Shown piece by piece: positions 16,828-25,221 of a stretch of DNA of 64,000 nt (positions within the stretch are counted from its first letter, which is position 1; each line of letters begins with the position of its first letter). Origin of the DNA: Pedococcus cremeus (GTDB lineage: Bacteria > Actinomycetota > Actinomycetes > Actinomycetales > Dermatophilaceae); contig NZ_FOHB01000008.1 in the NCBI RefSeq assembly GCF_900111375.1, forward strand, positions 124,001 to 188,000, given 5' to 3'. Both the position numbers and the translations under genes were made by a program. Below the pieces are notes generated by a model. That model did no database searches. It saw nothing but the letters and a program-made list of their open reading frames with translations, and was not told where the DNA came from.

Positions 16828-18333
16828 ATGCGAAATCAATCCCCACGTCGCAGGGCTCTCGCTGCAACCAGCGGCCTGCTCCTGACGACGGCCGGGGTGG
16901 TCATCGCGCAGGCGCCGCAGGTTGTCGCGGCCACGACCGGCTCTAGCTCCACCTACATCGTCCTGTACGACAGCGGCGCCTCCTCGTCCGGCGCGGCTTC
17001 CACCATCTCGAGTGCTGGCGGGACCTTGGTGGCCGACTACTCGCAGATCGGGGTTGTCGTGGCGCGTTCCAGCGCCCCCGACTTCGCCACGAAGGCCGCC
17101 AGTGCGAAAGGCGTCTCGGGCGTCTCCAAGACCGATGGCTTCGCCACCAAGATCGACAACGGAGCGACCGGTTCCGATACGAGCACGACTGACACCGTAG
17201 GCGCGGCTGGGACGAGCGACCCGCTCACCGGGCTGCAGTGGGACATGAACCAGATCAAGGCTCCCGACGCGCACGCCGTCAACAATGGGGCTGGCGTCCT
17301 CGTGGGCGACATCGACACGGGTCTCGACTACACCCACCCCGACCTCGCAGCCAATGTCGATGACGCGGCCAGTGCCAACTGCGTCAGCGGTGTGGCGGTT
17401 CCGGGCAAGGTCGCCGCGATGGACGACAACGGGCATGGCACGCACACGGCGGGCACGATTGCGGCCGCTGCCAACGGCATCGGCATCGTCGGCGTCGCCC
17501 CGCAGGTGCGGATCGCCGGTATCAAGGCTGGCGACGCCGACGGGTTCTTCTTCCCTGAGGCAGTGATCTGCGCCTTCATGTGGGCAGGCACCCACGGTGT
17601 CGCGGTCACGAACAACAGCTACTTCGCCGACCCGTGGCTGTTCAACTGCAAGAACGACCCTCAGCAGCGTGCCCTGTGGACGGCCGAGCGCCGAGCGATC
17701 CAGTTCGCCCAGCAGAACGGCGTCACCGTGGTTGCGGCGGAGAGCAACCAGGCAGACGACCTGTCGCATCCGACCCAGGACGCCACGAGCCCGGACAACA
17801 CCACCCCGGTGACGCGTGACATCACCAACGCCTGCGCGGTCGTGCCGGTTGAGGTGCCCGGCGTCATCGGCGTCACAGCAACCGGCAACAAGCAGATGAA
17901 GTCCTTCTACTCCTCGTACGGGATCTCGACGACTGACGTGGCGGCTCCCGGCGGCGACTCCATCCTCCAAGTGACCGCCGCAGCGCCAAACGGGCGCGTC
18001 CTGTCCACCTGGCCGGCATCACTGATGGGCGGCTGTGCGCGCAAGGTCCTCGATGGCGCCGCTACCTACTGCTACGCGCAGGGCACCTCGATGGCCAGCC
18101 CGCACGCCGCCGGTGTCGCGGCCCTGCTGTCCAGCGCGCACGGTCTCAAGGGTGGTGCGCTCGAGGCGGCGCTTCAGCGCGGTGCCACGGCCCTGAGCTG
18201 CCCAGCCGACACGTCGGTGTACGACTTCTTCCCTGCAGTGGACGGCGGCCAGCCGCAGACCTGCCAGGGGGGAGCCGGCCACAACAGCTGGTTCGGGGCC
18301 GGTGAGGTAAATGCCCTCAATGCCGTGAAGTAA
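16828..18333 (+). CDS. Secreted S8 subtilisin-like serine protease
   Basis: A 501-residue exported subtilase. The signal peptide runs from MRNQSPRRRALAAT to QVVAA (about 35 residues). A propeptide-like inhibitor region follows (~40-110, TYIVLYDSGASSS). The catalytic triad is Asp163 in DIDTG, His203 in NGHGTHTAG and Ser421 in GTSMASPHAAG; the oxyanion Asn is in TNNSYFADP. The C-terminus is short with no obvious extra domain. ATG 16828 follows GGGAGG at 16812-16817. It is probably a nutritional or maturation protease. Confidence 0.9.
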   Translation: MRNQSPRRRALAATSGLLLTTAGVVIAQAPQVVAATTGSSSTYIVLYDSGASSSGAASTISSAGGTLVADYSQIGVVVARSSAPDFATKAASAKGVSGVSKTDGFATKIDNGATGSDTSTTDTVGAAGTSDPLTGLQWDMNQIKAPDAHAVNNGAGVLVGDIDTGLDYTHPDLAANVDDAASANCVSGVAVPGKVAAMDDNGHGTHTAGTIAAAANGIGIVGVAPQVRIAGIKAGDADGFFFPEAVICAFMWAGTHGVAVTNNSYFADPWLFNCKNDPQQRALWTAERRAIQFAQQNGVTVVAAESNQADDLSHPTQDATSPDNTTPVTRDITNACAVVPVEVPGVIGVTATGNKQMKSFYSSYGISTTDVAAPGGDSILQVTAAAPNGRVLSTWPASLMGGCARKVLDGAATYCYAQGTSMASPHAAGVAALLSSAHGLKGGALEAALQRGATALSCPADTSVYDFFPAVDGGQPQTCQGGAGHNSWFGAGEVNALNAVK

Positions 18334-18357
18334 GGCCATCGCCGGACAGAAGGCAAC

Positions 18358-18391
18358 GCACGGACCCACGGTGCAGCGCGCGGGTCCGTGC
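18358..18391 (+). terminator. Hairpin terminator after the subtilase
   Basis: GCACGGACCC (18358-18367) pairs with GGGTCCGTGC (18382-18391) around a 14-base loop, 24 bases after the subtilase stop and before the convergent NmrA-like gene. There is no T-run. Confidence 0.65.
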
Positions 18392-18431
18392 GCATGCCCT
18401 GCGGCCGCTTCTGACGTCATCAATGCCGACC

Positions 18432-19289
18432 TCAGGGTTCGGTGACCTTCGTTTCCCCGAGCCAGGTGTAGGCCGCGTGGCTCGGCGACGGGTCGAAGGT
18501 CATGTCGATCTGGTCCATGGCCAGGGCAGCTCTCGCCAAGCGGGCCTGGGTGGGTCGGATCGGCATGGCCACCAGCGACATCAGTCTGAGTGCCCCGCGC
18601 GGGATGTGTCGTGGCGCGGGGGCACCACCTACGACGCGTGAAGCAAGCTGGTTGAGGGTGAGGTTCTCGGGGCCGCCCACCTCGATGGTGTGGCCGCGCA
18701 GTGCTGGGTCGGTCGCGGCGTGAGCGACGGCGGAGGCGACGTCCGCAACGGTCACGAAGTTGATCGGGTTCTCACCGCGCCCGAACACCGTGGGTCTCCC
18801 TGATCGCTCGGCGGTCTGGGCAAGGACGGCGGCCCAGGTCTCCGCGTAGGCAGAGGCGCGCACAATCGTCCAGTCCTCGGGTCCGGAGCGCAGCAGTTGT
18901 TCGGCTACCGCCTTCATCCGATGCAGCTCGATCGGGTGGTGGGGGCTGGCCCCGATCGTCGAGACCAGAACGATCCGGGCGTGTGCCGTCCTGGCCGCCC
19001 GGATCAGGTTCGCGTTGCCCTCTGCGTCCACCGACTGGGGAGATTGTCCGGAGGTGGGGTCCATGCCGTGCATGGCGGACACGACCACCGCCGCGCCGGC
19101 CAAGGCCGTGGGCAGCGTGTCCGGACGCCGGACGTCGGCTGCGACGAACTCCGCTCCCGGCACCGGCGTTGCAGGAGCGGAACGGGCGACCACCCGCACC
19201 GACCGGCCGGCGCTCCCCAGGAGCGGGACCACCTGGCGTCCCAGTCGACCGGTGCCACCGACCACCACGACCAGCTCACCCGCGCTCAT
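18432..19289 (-). CDS. NAD(P)H-binding atypical SDR (NmrA-like)
   Basis: A 285-residue atypical short-chain dehydrogenase-fold protein. The dinucleotide loop is VVVGGTGRLGRQV near the N-terminus, followed by VAADVRRPDTL and VLVSTIGAS. The family includes NAD(P)-binding sensors and quinone reductases; the active-site YxxxK motif of classical SDRs is not evident. ATG 19289 overlaps the stop of the SnoaL-like gene by four bases, so the two are translationally coupled. Confidence 0.82.
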   Translation of the reverse strand: MSAGELVVVVGGTGRLGRQVVPLLGSAGRSVRVVARSAPATPVPGAEFVAADVRRPDTLPTALAGAAVVVSAMHGMDPTSGQSPQSVDAEGNANLIRAARTAHARIVLVSTIGASPHHPIELHRMKAVAEQLLRSGPEDWTIVRASAYAETWAAVLAQTAERSGRPTVFGRGENPINFVTVADVASAVAHAATDPALRGHTIEVGGPENLTLNQLASRVVGGAPAPRHIPRGALRLMSLVAMPIRPTQARLARAALAMDQIDMTFDPSPSHAAYTWLGETKVTEP

Positions 19290-19732
19290 GGCCGCTCGCC
19301 ACCATCGGTGAGGCTGGCCACGAACGCGTCGTTGTCCAGCCCCGTCTTCGGCTCTGCGGGTTCGAGGTAGAAGCGGTTGGCCCTGATCAGGTCGGAAGCG
19401 TCGGGGCCGACCGTGAAGATCATGACGCCGCGCATCAGATGCGGGGCGCCGTCGCGCCGGGTGCCCCGTATCTCCCACTCGGTCCACCACTGGTCAGACC
19501 CGGGGCCGCGGGCGGTCGCGGTGATGGACCCCTCGATGTCGGGGATCTGGGTGAAGAACTGGGTCCAGTTGCGCCGCACTTGGTCGTTGCCGGTGAAGTC
19601 GCGGGCCGGGTGGTTGGGCATGGCGAGGTGGTAGTCGGGGGAGAAGCAGTTGACGAGCCCATCGATGTCGTGGGCGTTGGTAGCGGCCAGCAAGCGGTCC
19701 AAGGTGGGGGGCAGCGGGGTGGAGTTGAGCAT
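19286..19732 (-). CDS. SnoaL-like / NTF2-fold protein
   Basis: A 148-residue cone-shaped NTF2-fold protein (LLAATNAHDIDGLVNCFSPDYHLAMPNHPARDFTG). SnoaL-like proteins are small isomerases, cyclases or unknown binding proteins. The MRGVMIFTVGPD segment is the usual C-terminal beta part. AGAGGTGA precedes ATG 19732. It is first in the pair with the NmrA-like gene and divergent from the TetR gene; the two operator palindromes lie between them. Confidence 0.8.
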   Translation of the reverse strand: MLNSTPLPPTLDRLLAATNAHDIDGLVNCFSPDYHLAMPNHPARDFTGNDQVRRNWTQFFTQIPDIEGSITATARGPGSDQWWTEWEIRGTRRDGAPHLMRGVMIFTVGPDASDLIRANRFYLEPAEPKTGLDNDAFVASLTDGGERP

Positions 19733-19746
19733 CGTGATCACCTCTG

Positions 19747-19780
19747 TGTACTTTTGGTACAGTCCTCTGTATCCAATACA
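19747..19780. promoter_or_regulatory. Two related inverted repeats, probable TetR operators
   Basis: TGTAC-TTTTG-GTACA lies at 19747-19761 and TGTAT-CCA-ATACA at 19768-19780, in the 63-base gap between the divergent SnoaL-like and TetR genes. Both have TGTA/TACA outer arms. Their position fits repression of both directions by the adjacent TetR protein. Confidence 0.65.
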
Positions 19781-19795
19781 AGAAGGGTGCTCCCC

Positions 19796-20458
19796 ATGCC
19801 GCGGGACGTCAAGACCGGTGCTTCGGGGCCGCGCGCCTACGACGCCAGTGGGCGGCGCGAGGCCGCTGAACGCCGTCGCCAACTCGTCGTCGAGGTCGCC
19901 CGAGCACGGTTCGAACGCGACGGGTATGCCGCGACGACCGTGGCGGCACTTGCGGAAGATGCCGGGGTGAGCGTCGAGTTCGTCTACAAGTCGTTCGGCT
20001 CCAAGGCCGGCGTCGTGCGAGCCATCTGGGACCGGGCCCTTATGGGGCAGGGTCCGCGATCCGCCGAGGAACGCTCGGACGAGGTGTCCCTCACCGCCGA
20101 CGACCCCGACACCATCCTGCGCAACTGGGCACAGCTGTCGGCGGAGGTCAGCGCCCTGGGTGCCCCTGTCCATGCGCTCGTGAAGGTCGCGGCGGCCACC
20201 GACTCGGATGCGGCCGCGCTCCTCGAGGAGATCGAGTCCAGCAGACGAACCCGCATGGAGCACAACCTCGGGTACCTCCTGCGCGGCGGCTACGTGCGAC
20301 CCGGCCTGTCTCCAGAACAGGCTCGCGACATCCTCATGCTGGGCGCAGGCGAGCTGTACGAGATCCTGGTCCTGAGGTTCGGATGGGACACCGACCCCTA
20401 CATCGACCTCGTGTACCGCTTTCTCCGGGCGGCACTCCTGCCCGGGCCGGCCCAGTGA
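19796..20458 (+). CDS. TetR family transcriptional regulator
   Basis: A 220-residue TetR regulator with an N-terminal helix-turn-helix (~30-75: VEVARARFERDGYAATTVAALAEDAGVSVEFVYKSFGSKAGVV) and a helical ligand domain. The recognition segment VYKSFGSKAG is close to the family consensus. AGAAGGG precedes ATG 19796. It probably represses the divergent SnoaL-like/NmrA-like operon and itself through the two palindromes just upstream. The ligand is unknown. Confidence 0.87.
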   Translation: MPRDVKTGASGPRAYDASGRREAAERRRQLVVEVARARFERDGYAATTVAALAEDAGVSVEFVYKSFGSKAGVVRAIWDRALMGQGPRSAEERSDEVSLTADDPDTILRNWAQLSAEVSALGAPVHALVKVAAATDSDAAALLEEIESSRRTRMEHNLGYLLRGGYVRPGLSPEQARDILMLGAGELYEILVLRFGWDTDPYIDLVYRFLRAALLPGPAQ

Positions 20459-20550
20459 GCTCGCAGGACCGCGATCGCTTGCCACACCTGTTGACCGGGC
20501 GCGGCGGATCTGTCCGATGAGGCGCGTACCCGGCGGCTTCTGCTGACGAA

Positions 20551-20582
20551 CGCCCGAACCCACGTTTCCGTGGGTTCGGGCG
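20551..20582. terminator. 14-bp stem hairpin, chromosomal side of attL
   Basis: A 14-base arm (20551-20564) pairs perfectly with 20569-20582 around a four-base loop. It lies 27 bases outside the left attachment repeat and follows the TetR gene. Before insertion of the element it would have lain just after the 3' end of tRNA-Arg on the reverse strand, so it probably served both. Confidence 0.75.
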
Positions 20583-20608
20583 TCCTCAATGTCCTGAGAC
20601 ATCACACA

Positions 20609-20651
20609 GTGCCCCCGGCAGGATTCGAACCTGCGACACCCGCTTTAGGAG
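20609..20651. other. attL core (43-bp direct repeat)
   Basis: A 43-bp copy of the tRNA-Arg(CCT) 3' half (T arm plus part of the anticodon arm). It matches 36616-36658 without mismatch; similarity stops at 20652. It is not a functional tRNA gene since the 5' half is missing. Confidence 0.92.
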
Positions 20652-20749
20652 TCGCATCGGCCGGCGCAAGCAGAGATCGACCCTTCGCGAATTCGTGCGT
20701 GGATGCTTGTCGTTGGCTGGCTGGCGGTGGTGACGTTTGGTCGTCCGCT

Positions 20750-20769
20750 GTGCCACAAACGTGCCACAA
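20750..20769. promoter_or_regulatory. Putative integrase arm-type sites, left end
   Basis: GTGCCACAA occurs at 20750-20758 and again at 20761-20769, an 11-bp start-to-start spacing, about 100 bp inside attL. The same pair with the same spacing lies near attR (36525-36544). This is the arrangement expected for arm-type binding sites of a tyrosine integrase. Confidence 0.6.
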
Positions 20770-20815
20770 GCACGCTTAGATTCCGATGTCGGAGGCCCCG
20801 CCTAATCTTCCCCCT

Positions 20816-21112
20816 ATGGCGCACTTGGACGTACAACACTCGCAAGGGACTCTTCGAATCTCCGTCGCTGATGACGCTGTCCTTGCCGATCGGATCCGTC
20901 GGTTGGCCAGTGACTTCGAGCGCACAGGCGGCTCCTGGTTCGCCAACACCGTCGGTGATGAAGAGCTGCCCAGCCGGATGGTTTGGATTCCAGCGTCAGC
21001 AGTCATCGAGGCCATCTTCGACAGCGGTGTGCCGTTCTCGTTGGGGGACCTCTGCAAGGACGTCGATCTCAGCGGCATGGTTAGGCAAGCAGTCAGGGAC
21101 GCACTGTCGTAG
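20816..21112 (+). CDS. Small hypothetical protein of the AICE
   Basis: A 98-residue protein (MAHLDVQHSQGTLRISVADD...) with no signal or membrane segment and no motif that I recognise. I prefer ATG 20816 because TAATCT lies seven bases before it, the leaderless arrangement seen elsewhere in this window; an in-frame ATG at 20786 has no ribosome site. It is the first gene inside attL. Confidence 0.55.
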   Translation: MAHLDVQHSQGTLRISVADDAVLADRIRRLASDFERTGGSWFANTVGDEELPSRMVWIPASAVIEAIFDSGVPFSLGDLCKDVDLSGMVRQAVRDALS

Positions 21113-21337
21113 CCCGATTCCGAAAGAGCGCTAATGGTGCAGCCGGTGGCCTGCTTGGAAGTGGTCCCACCTAGGCACATTCGTGCTCAGAGGCATTGCC
21201 CGGAAGTGACCTGAGACCACCTACGGGACCACCTATTGGGCACGGTTAGGGCACGACGAGCAGGCCTGGCCTTGACGTGGGTGGCCTGATTAGGAGCTCG
21301 AGCCGTCCTCTCTTGCCGATGAGCGGGCAACCTCGAG

Positions 21338-21835
21338 TTAGCGAGAGCGAAGCCGATCGACGGCTTCCCGTACGCCTTGGGACAGCGTGGCCCACGACTC
21401 GGTCGTCCTGCCCATGCCGTTCATCACAAGCAGCAGCTGGTTCAGCAGCTGGGTATCCCCGAGATCGTCGTCGATCGCGTCCAGAAGTTCGGACACGCGG
21501 TTGAAGGTGTGGACGACCCCGTCGGAGGGTGAGGTCGTGTTCGCATCGGCCGCGTAGACCCAAGCGACGAGTGCCCCCAACGCGAACCAGGCAAGACCCT
21601 CGGGCTCCTCGTCCCGGCCCATTTCCGGGATGGTGATCAAAGCGTGGCGCGCCTCGTCAACTGCCGTGATGCTGGTCCGCGCCCGAATCGCGTCGGCGAT
21701 AGGACCAAGTCCCCCAGGCGGCAGTCCGAGCGAACCGAGTTCTGCGAGGGGAAACACGACGGACGCGAGCTCGGTCGCCGTCCGACGTTGTTCCTGCGAG
21801 GCCATCTGTCGGAGTCGGGACTCGAGCGTCGGCAT
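21338..21835 (-). CDS. Hypothetical protein, divergent from Abi_C gene
   Basis: About 165 residues from ATG 21835; the frame is open to GTG 21982, only two bases from the divergent Abi_C start, with no ribosome site at either. The C-terminal half is Leu-rich and helical (AWFALGALVAWVYAADA, LLDAIDDDLGDTQLLNQLLLVM). No family is recognised. Being paired back-to-back with an abortive-infection gene in a mobile element, it could be a partner or immunity protein; that is speculation from context. Confidence 0.5.
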   Translation of the reverse strand: MPTLESRLRQMASQEQRRTATELASVVFPLAELGSLGLPPGGLGPIADAIRARTSITAVDEARHALITIPEMGRDEEPEGLAWFALGALVAWVYAADANTTSPSDGVVHTFNRVSELLDAIDDDLGDTQLLNQLLLVMNGMGRTTESWATLSQGVREAVDRLRSR

Positions 21836-21984
21836 GGAGTCTTGAGGCACGAACAGACATCCTGCACGCTCTGGAAGTGCATCGCACTCACATGCCGCGA
21901 TCGGCGCAATCGTTCCAATGTGGGCGCCAAGTGGAGGCGCATCGTCTCCGTAGTTGAACGGGTATAGACGTCTACTGTTCACGC

Positions 21985-22797
21985 ATGGAGAACCCCGTAA
22001 ACGGCGAAGTCGTCGCGGCGCTCTGCGCCTTCGTCAGAGGCGGCGCCGGCCCATCGCACTCGTCGCTGACTTCAGCCTTCCTGGCGGCGGGGCTGGCTGA
22101 TCTTACGCCGTACGTTCCGGGCTCAGTACAGAACTTGAACAAGGTCGAAAGGATCACGGAAGCGGGGAGAGCAGTCTGGCGCCAGCCCTCCGGTGGGCGC
22201 CGACTTGTGGAGGAACTGCTGAGCGTGTACCGCGTGAACGGCATTTTCGCTGATTCGAACCTCGACATGGAGAAGTCCGCGCTGCGAAGCGCGTTGCGGC
22301 ATCAAGGCTGGTCATTGGATGAGGAGGGACGTCTTGAACCTCTCGGTGAGATTCACCTCGAAGTTGGGGACCGCCAGGCTTTGAATGATCAGCTAAACCG
22401 TCTTCGTCGAAACACCGAGGATGCCGCGCTGCTCCTTGGTACTGCCAAGGAGCTCTTGGAGTCAGTGGGTAAGTTTGTGCTGGAGGAGGGTAATCGCTTG
22501 CCTGACCGAAGGATGGACTTCCCTGAGGTCATGGCCCTCAGCATGGAGCAGCTGGGCGTCATGCCCGGGCAGGTTGACGTGTCTACGGAGGGTGGCAAAC
22601 AGATCCGAAAGGTGTATCAGGCCATTCGGACAGTGGTTGAGGCCGTGAACGAACTTCGGAACGACCACGGAACTGGTCACGGGCGAACGCTGCCTTCTGG
22701 GGTCAGCGTCGAAGCGGCACGCTTCATGATTCGGCAGGCGACCATCGTGGCCGAGATGCTCTTGGCCACGCACGACCGGCAGATGGGGCGAGGTTGA
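21985..22797 (+). CDS. Abortive infection family protein (Abi_C domain)
   Basis: A 270-residue protein whose C-terminal ~110 residues match the Abi_C family: helix LLGTAKELLESVGKFVLEE, a middle segment, VVEAVNELRN, then the signature RNDHGTGHGR and a final helix SVEAARFMIRQATIVAEMLL. The family occurs in phage-abortive systems and is thought to be an HEPN-like RNase relative (the RN...H pattern), which is inference here. The N-terminal half is unassigned. ATG 21985 is six bases after TACTGT, so a leaderless transcript is likely. Confidence 0.75.
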   Translation: MENPVNGEVVAALCAFVRGGAGPSHSSLTSAFLAAGLADLTPYVPGSVQNLNKVERITEAGRAVWRQPSGGRRLVEELLSVYRVNGIFADSNLDMEKSALRSALRHQGWSLDEEGRLEPLGEIHLEVGDRQALNDQLNRLRRNTEDAALLLGTAKELLESVGKFVLEEGNRLPDRRMDFPEVMALSMEQLGVMPGQVDVSTEGGKQIRKVYQAIRTVVEAVNELRNDHGTGHGRTLPSGVSVEAARFMIRQATIVAEMLLATHDRQMGRG

Positions 22798-22827
22798 GCG
22801 CTCGCCTGGCCTGTGAGCGTTTCTGGT

Positions 22828-22844
22828 GCGGACGCGACGTCCGC
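22828..22844 (+). terminator. Weak hairpin after Abi_C gene
   Basis: GCGGACG (22828-22834) pairs with CGTCCGC (22838-22844) around a three-base loop, 31 bases after the Abi_C stop. There is no T-run; a terminator role is plausible only from position. Confidence 0.4.
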
Positions 22845-22989
22845 TCATGCCGCTGTCCTGGCGGATGTCCAACTTGGGAATTCGGACAGGACGGAACTTC
22901 CGGCGCTTGAGAGCTGCTAATCCTCAACTACGTGCGGTGGCTGACCGCCGTTGACCCCGGCTAATCGCACGCCAATCGCACGCCACCGG

Positions 22990-23721
22990 CTACTGCCTAG
23001 CTGCTGTGGATTGCAGGGCTCGGCGCAGCTCGGCGACCTGCTCGGTGAGCGCTTCGATGTCTCTGCGCGTCGCTGTTTGGGCTGCGTCTTCGACTTCTTG
23101 GACCTTCTCGATGAGCCACGAGGCGAAGGTGGCGGTCACGACTCCGATCAGGGCGATGCCCGAGAGCATGAGACCAGCGGCGATGGCCCGCCCGGTGCCG
23201 GTCACCGGGAAGCGGTCGCCATATCCCACGGTGGTGACCGTGGTGAGGGCCCACCACAGCGCGTCACCGAATGACTCGATGTTGGCGCCTTCCCGTCCCC
23301 GCTCGGCGTCGAGGATGGCCAGGCTTGCGACGAAGAGGATGAGCGACGCGGCCCCGGCGACGTAGACCACGACGCGGCCTCGGAGCGATCCACCGGCGTG
23401 TCGGTTCAGCACGTGTAGGAGAGTGACGAGTCGAAGTAGGCGCAACGGGCGGAGGAGGGGCAGCGCGACCACCAGCAGGTCGAATATGTTCCGGAAGAAG
23501 AACTTGCCGCGGTTGGTGGCGAGAGCAAGGCGGACCACATAGTCGACGGCGAACAGGGCCCACGCCGCCCAGGCCACCAGCCCAAGCGCGTGACGAACGC
23601 CGGAGGGCAGCTCAGGGTCGAGGATGGGCCAGGCGTAGGCGATTAGGAACAGCAGCGCCGCGACGGTCAGTGGCCACTCTGCCCGTCGTTCCCAGCGGTC
23701 GACGCGTGACTCGGTGCTCAT
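22990..23721 (-). CDS. Voltage-gated-type potassium channel
   Basis: A 243-residue six-segment ion channel. The S4-like segment RPLRLLRLVTLLHVLNR carries Arg at every third position, the pore helix and K+ selectivity filter are TTVTTVGYGD (filter residues 164-169), and the C-terminus is a coiled coil (~212-240). The cytoplasmic RCK domain is absent. ATG 23721 follows AAGGATG. Channels of this type set membrane potential; as AICE cargo it is unusual and could be a membrane-acting effector, though no partner gene is adjacent. Confidence 0.85.
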   Translation of the reverse strand: MSTESRVDRWERRAEWPLTVAALLFLIAYAWPILDPELPSGVRHALGLVAWAAWALFAVDYVVRLALATNRGKFFFRNIFDLLVVALPLLRPLRLLRLVTLLHVLNRHAGGSLRGRVVVYVAGAASLILFVASLAILDAERGREGANIESFGDALWWALTTVTTVGYGDRFPVTGTGRAIAAGLMLSGIALIGVVTATFASWLIEKVQEVEDAAQTATRRDIEALTEQVAELRRALQSTAARQ

Positions 23722-23966
23722 GCGCGCATCCTTCCCTGTCGATGAGGCCGCGCACGGTAGGTTGAACGGTGCAGCTGGGAGGGCGCGCCTCTGATTTCGC
23801 CGAGCTCGACGGCACCCACTGTGCGAACCGCCTCTCGGGTAGCGCTTCGGCCTGACCGCGGGCTCGCGATTCGCCGATTGGCGGATGCGAGACATTCCTA
23901 GGGGCGCGGTGTATTAGTAGGCAGACGACCTGGACGCAGCGCCTGCGGGCGGAAATGAGGGGGACC

Positions 23967-24197
23967 ATGAGCAAGGGCGATATCGAGACGTATTTCGAGG
24001 ACGGCCAGTGGAAGAATCGTGCGCAGGGTAACCAGCGCGCATCCAACACTGCGCCCACCAAGGCAGCCGCCCAGGCAAAGGGCCGGGAGATGGCCAAGGA
24101 CCGCGGTGTTGAACACATCATCAAGAAGCAGGACGGCACGATAGGGGAGCGCAACACTTACCCGCGCGGCCGGGACCCGAGGTCCTCCAAGGGCTGA
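23967..24197 (+). CDS. DUF2188 domain small protein
   Basis: A 76-residue protein with the DUF2188 layout: a W-K-N segment near the start (FEDGQWKNRAQGNQRAS), A-rich helix (TKAAAQAKGREMAKDRG) and VEHIIKKQDGTIGERNTYP at the end. DUF2188 proteins are small, basic and of unknown role. GAGGGGG at 23957-23963 precedes ATG 23967. A strong hairpin follows at 24276-24318. Confidence 0.75.
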   Translation: MSKGDIETYFEDGQWKNRAQGNQRASNTAPTKAAAQAKGREMAKDRGVEHIIKKQDGTIGERNTYPRGRDPRSSKG

Positions 24198-24275
24198 GGC
24201 GGGTCCTTGGCGGCCGTCTCAAAGTGAGTGAAATGGCGTGCGGGCAGAGGCCAAGGCATCACACACTGACGGATA

Positions 24276-24318
24276 GGGCCGCCCGCTGCGACTGGTAGGG
24301 GGACGCTGCGGGCGGCCC
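24276..24318 (+). terminator. 11-bp stem hairpin after DUF2188 gene
   Basis: GGGCCGCCCGC (24276-24286) pairs perfectly with GCGGGCGGCCC (24308-24318). A near copy of the arms recurs at 25222-25257. The stem lies 79 bases after the DUF2188 stop. The rest of 24198-24609 shows no gene that I can support. Confidence 0.6.
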
Positions 24319-24609
24319 TGAACGGTCTTGCTGAAGGTTCACCGCAGTGGGGCTCGGCTAAGACCTTCGACGTATGGTGCTGCGTTCCTTGCAGGCGCAC
24401 ACTCTAACGACGGGCTTGTCTACCCCCATTGCAACGCCCGGACCCGGTGAATCGGCTCCCGACATGAGCCGGTGGTGACAGCCTCCGCTGTACTGGTCCC
24501 CCTGGTCGCGGAGGCTGCACCATGCCCGCCTCCGTGGGGAGTGTCTCGACGTCAAAATGGTTCCAACGAGTCATGTCCAACAAGGTTGGGATCCGTCGAA
24601 GATGCTCCG

Positions 24610-24777
24610 ATGTCCCACCGCAGAGCGGCCCAGTCCCCGCCTCTTTGCGATCGCTGTGACGTGGCCATGGAGCGCGTCCCTCGGTCGCTGGTTCCGACGA
24701 TCCTCGAGCGGGGCCGTTTTGCCGTGAAGTGGCGTTGCCCCATGTGCCTGCGGCACACGGTCGTGTGGTTGTGCTAG
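24610..24777 (+). CDS. Small zinc-ribbon-like protein
   Basis: A 55-residue frame with two CxxC knuckles: CDRC near residue 14 and CPMC near residue 45, separated by a basic linker. Four cysteines in this spacing suggest a zinc ribbon. There is no good ribosome site before ATG 24610 and the frame extends upstream, so the start is uncertain. The neighbours give no hint to the role. Confidence 0.45.
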   Translation: MSHRRAAQSPPLCDRCDVAMERVPRSLVPTILERGRFAVKWRCPMCLRHTVVWLC

Positions 24778-25117
24778 CGACGGCTGATGCAGTCGGTTCG
24801 TCCATCTCGGCGGTCCGAGCCGAGCTCCTCCTCACACTCCCCTGTGCAGCCCCATAACCCGCCACAGATGCAGACAGGGACGCGACGAGGCTGGTTGAGT
24901 TCCGTCAGGGGATTGGAGAACAGCAGCACCACGGCAACGTATCCGTCCGCCTGTAAACGCTTACTGCCGACGGGGCCCGCCTCCGCCGAACGGAGGATGG
25001 AAACGGGCTGTAATCCGCGTCACACGCGTTGGGAGCCGGCCGCCAGCGTTCGGGCCCCTACCGGCATGGGATGAGGGAATGGCCATAAGTCAGGTTTATC
25101 CGTGGCAAGATATGGGT

Positions 25118-25180
25118 CGCAGTACTCGATGTCCCCCACCGAGTGTCTGCCGGGCCGCGCCCCCCTATTTCGCGGCCCCC
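25118..25180 (+). ncRNA. 6C-like RNA candidate (two stem-loops with C-rich loops)
   Basis: Two adjacent hairpins: ACTCG (25124-25128) pairs with CGAGT (25140-25144) around a loop with CCCCC; GGGCCGCG (25152-25159) pairs with CGCGGCCC (25171-25178) around a loop starting CCCCCC. Two stem-loops each exposing a run of about six C is the definition of the actinobacterial 6C RNA. The first loop has only five C, and 6C RNA is normally chromosomal, so the call is tentative. A TATGGG box lies just upstream. Confidence 0.5.
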
Positions 25181-25221
25181 GCCACAACGTGTCACGCGTT
25201 GTGAGGACTGCATTTGCGGTC

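Noticed and set aside
20609-20651. Second tRNA-Arg gene at the left end
   Set aside because: Only the 3' half is present; it is the attL repeat, not a tRNA.
22828-22989. Short tandem AATCGCACGCC repeats as a possible origin
   Set aside because: Only two copies, no AT-rich region and no other origin features.
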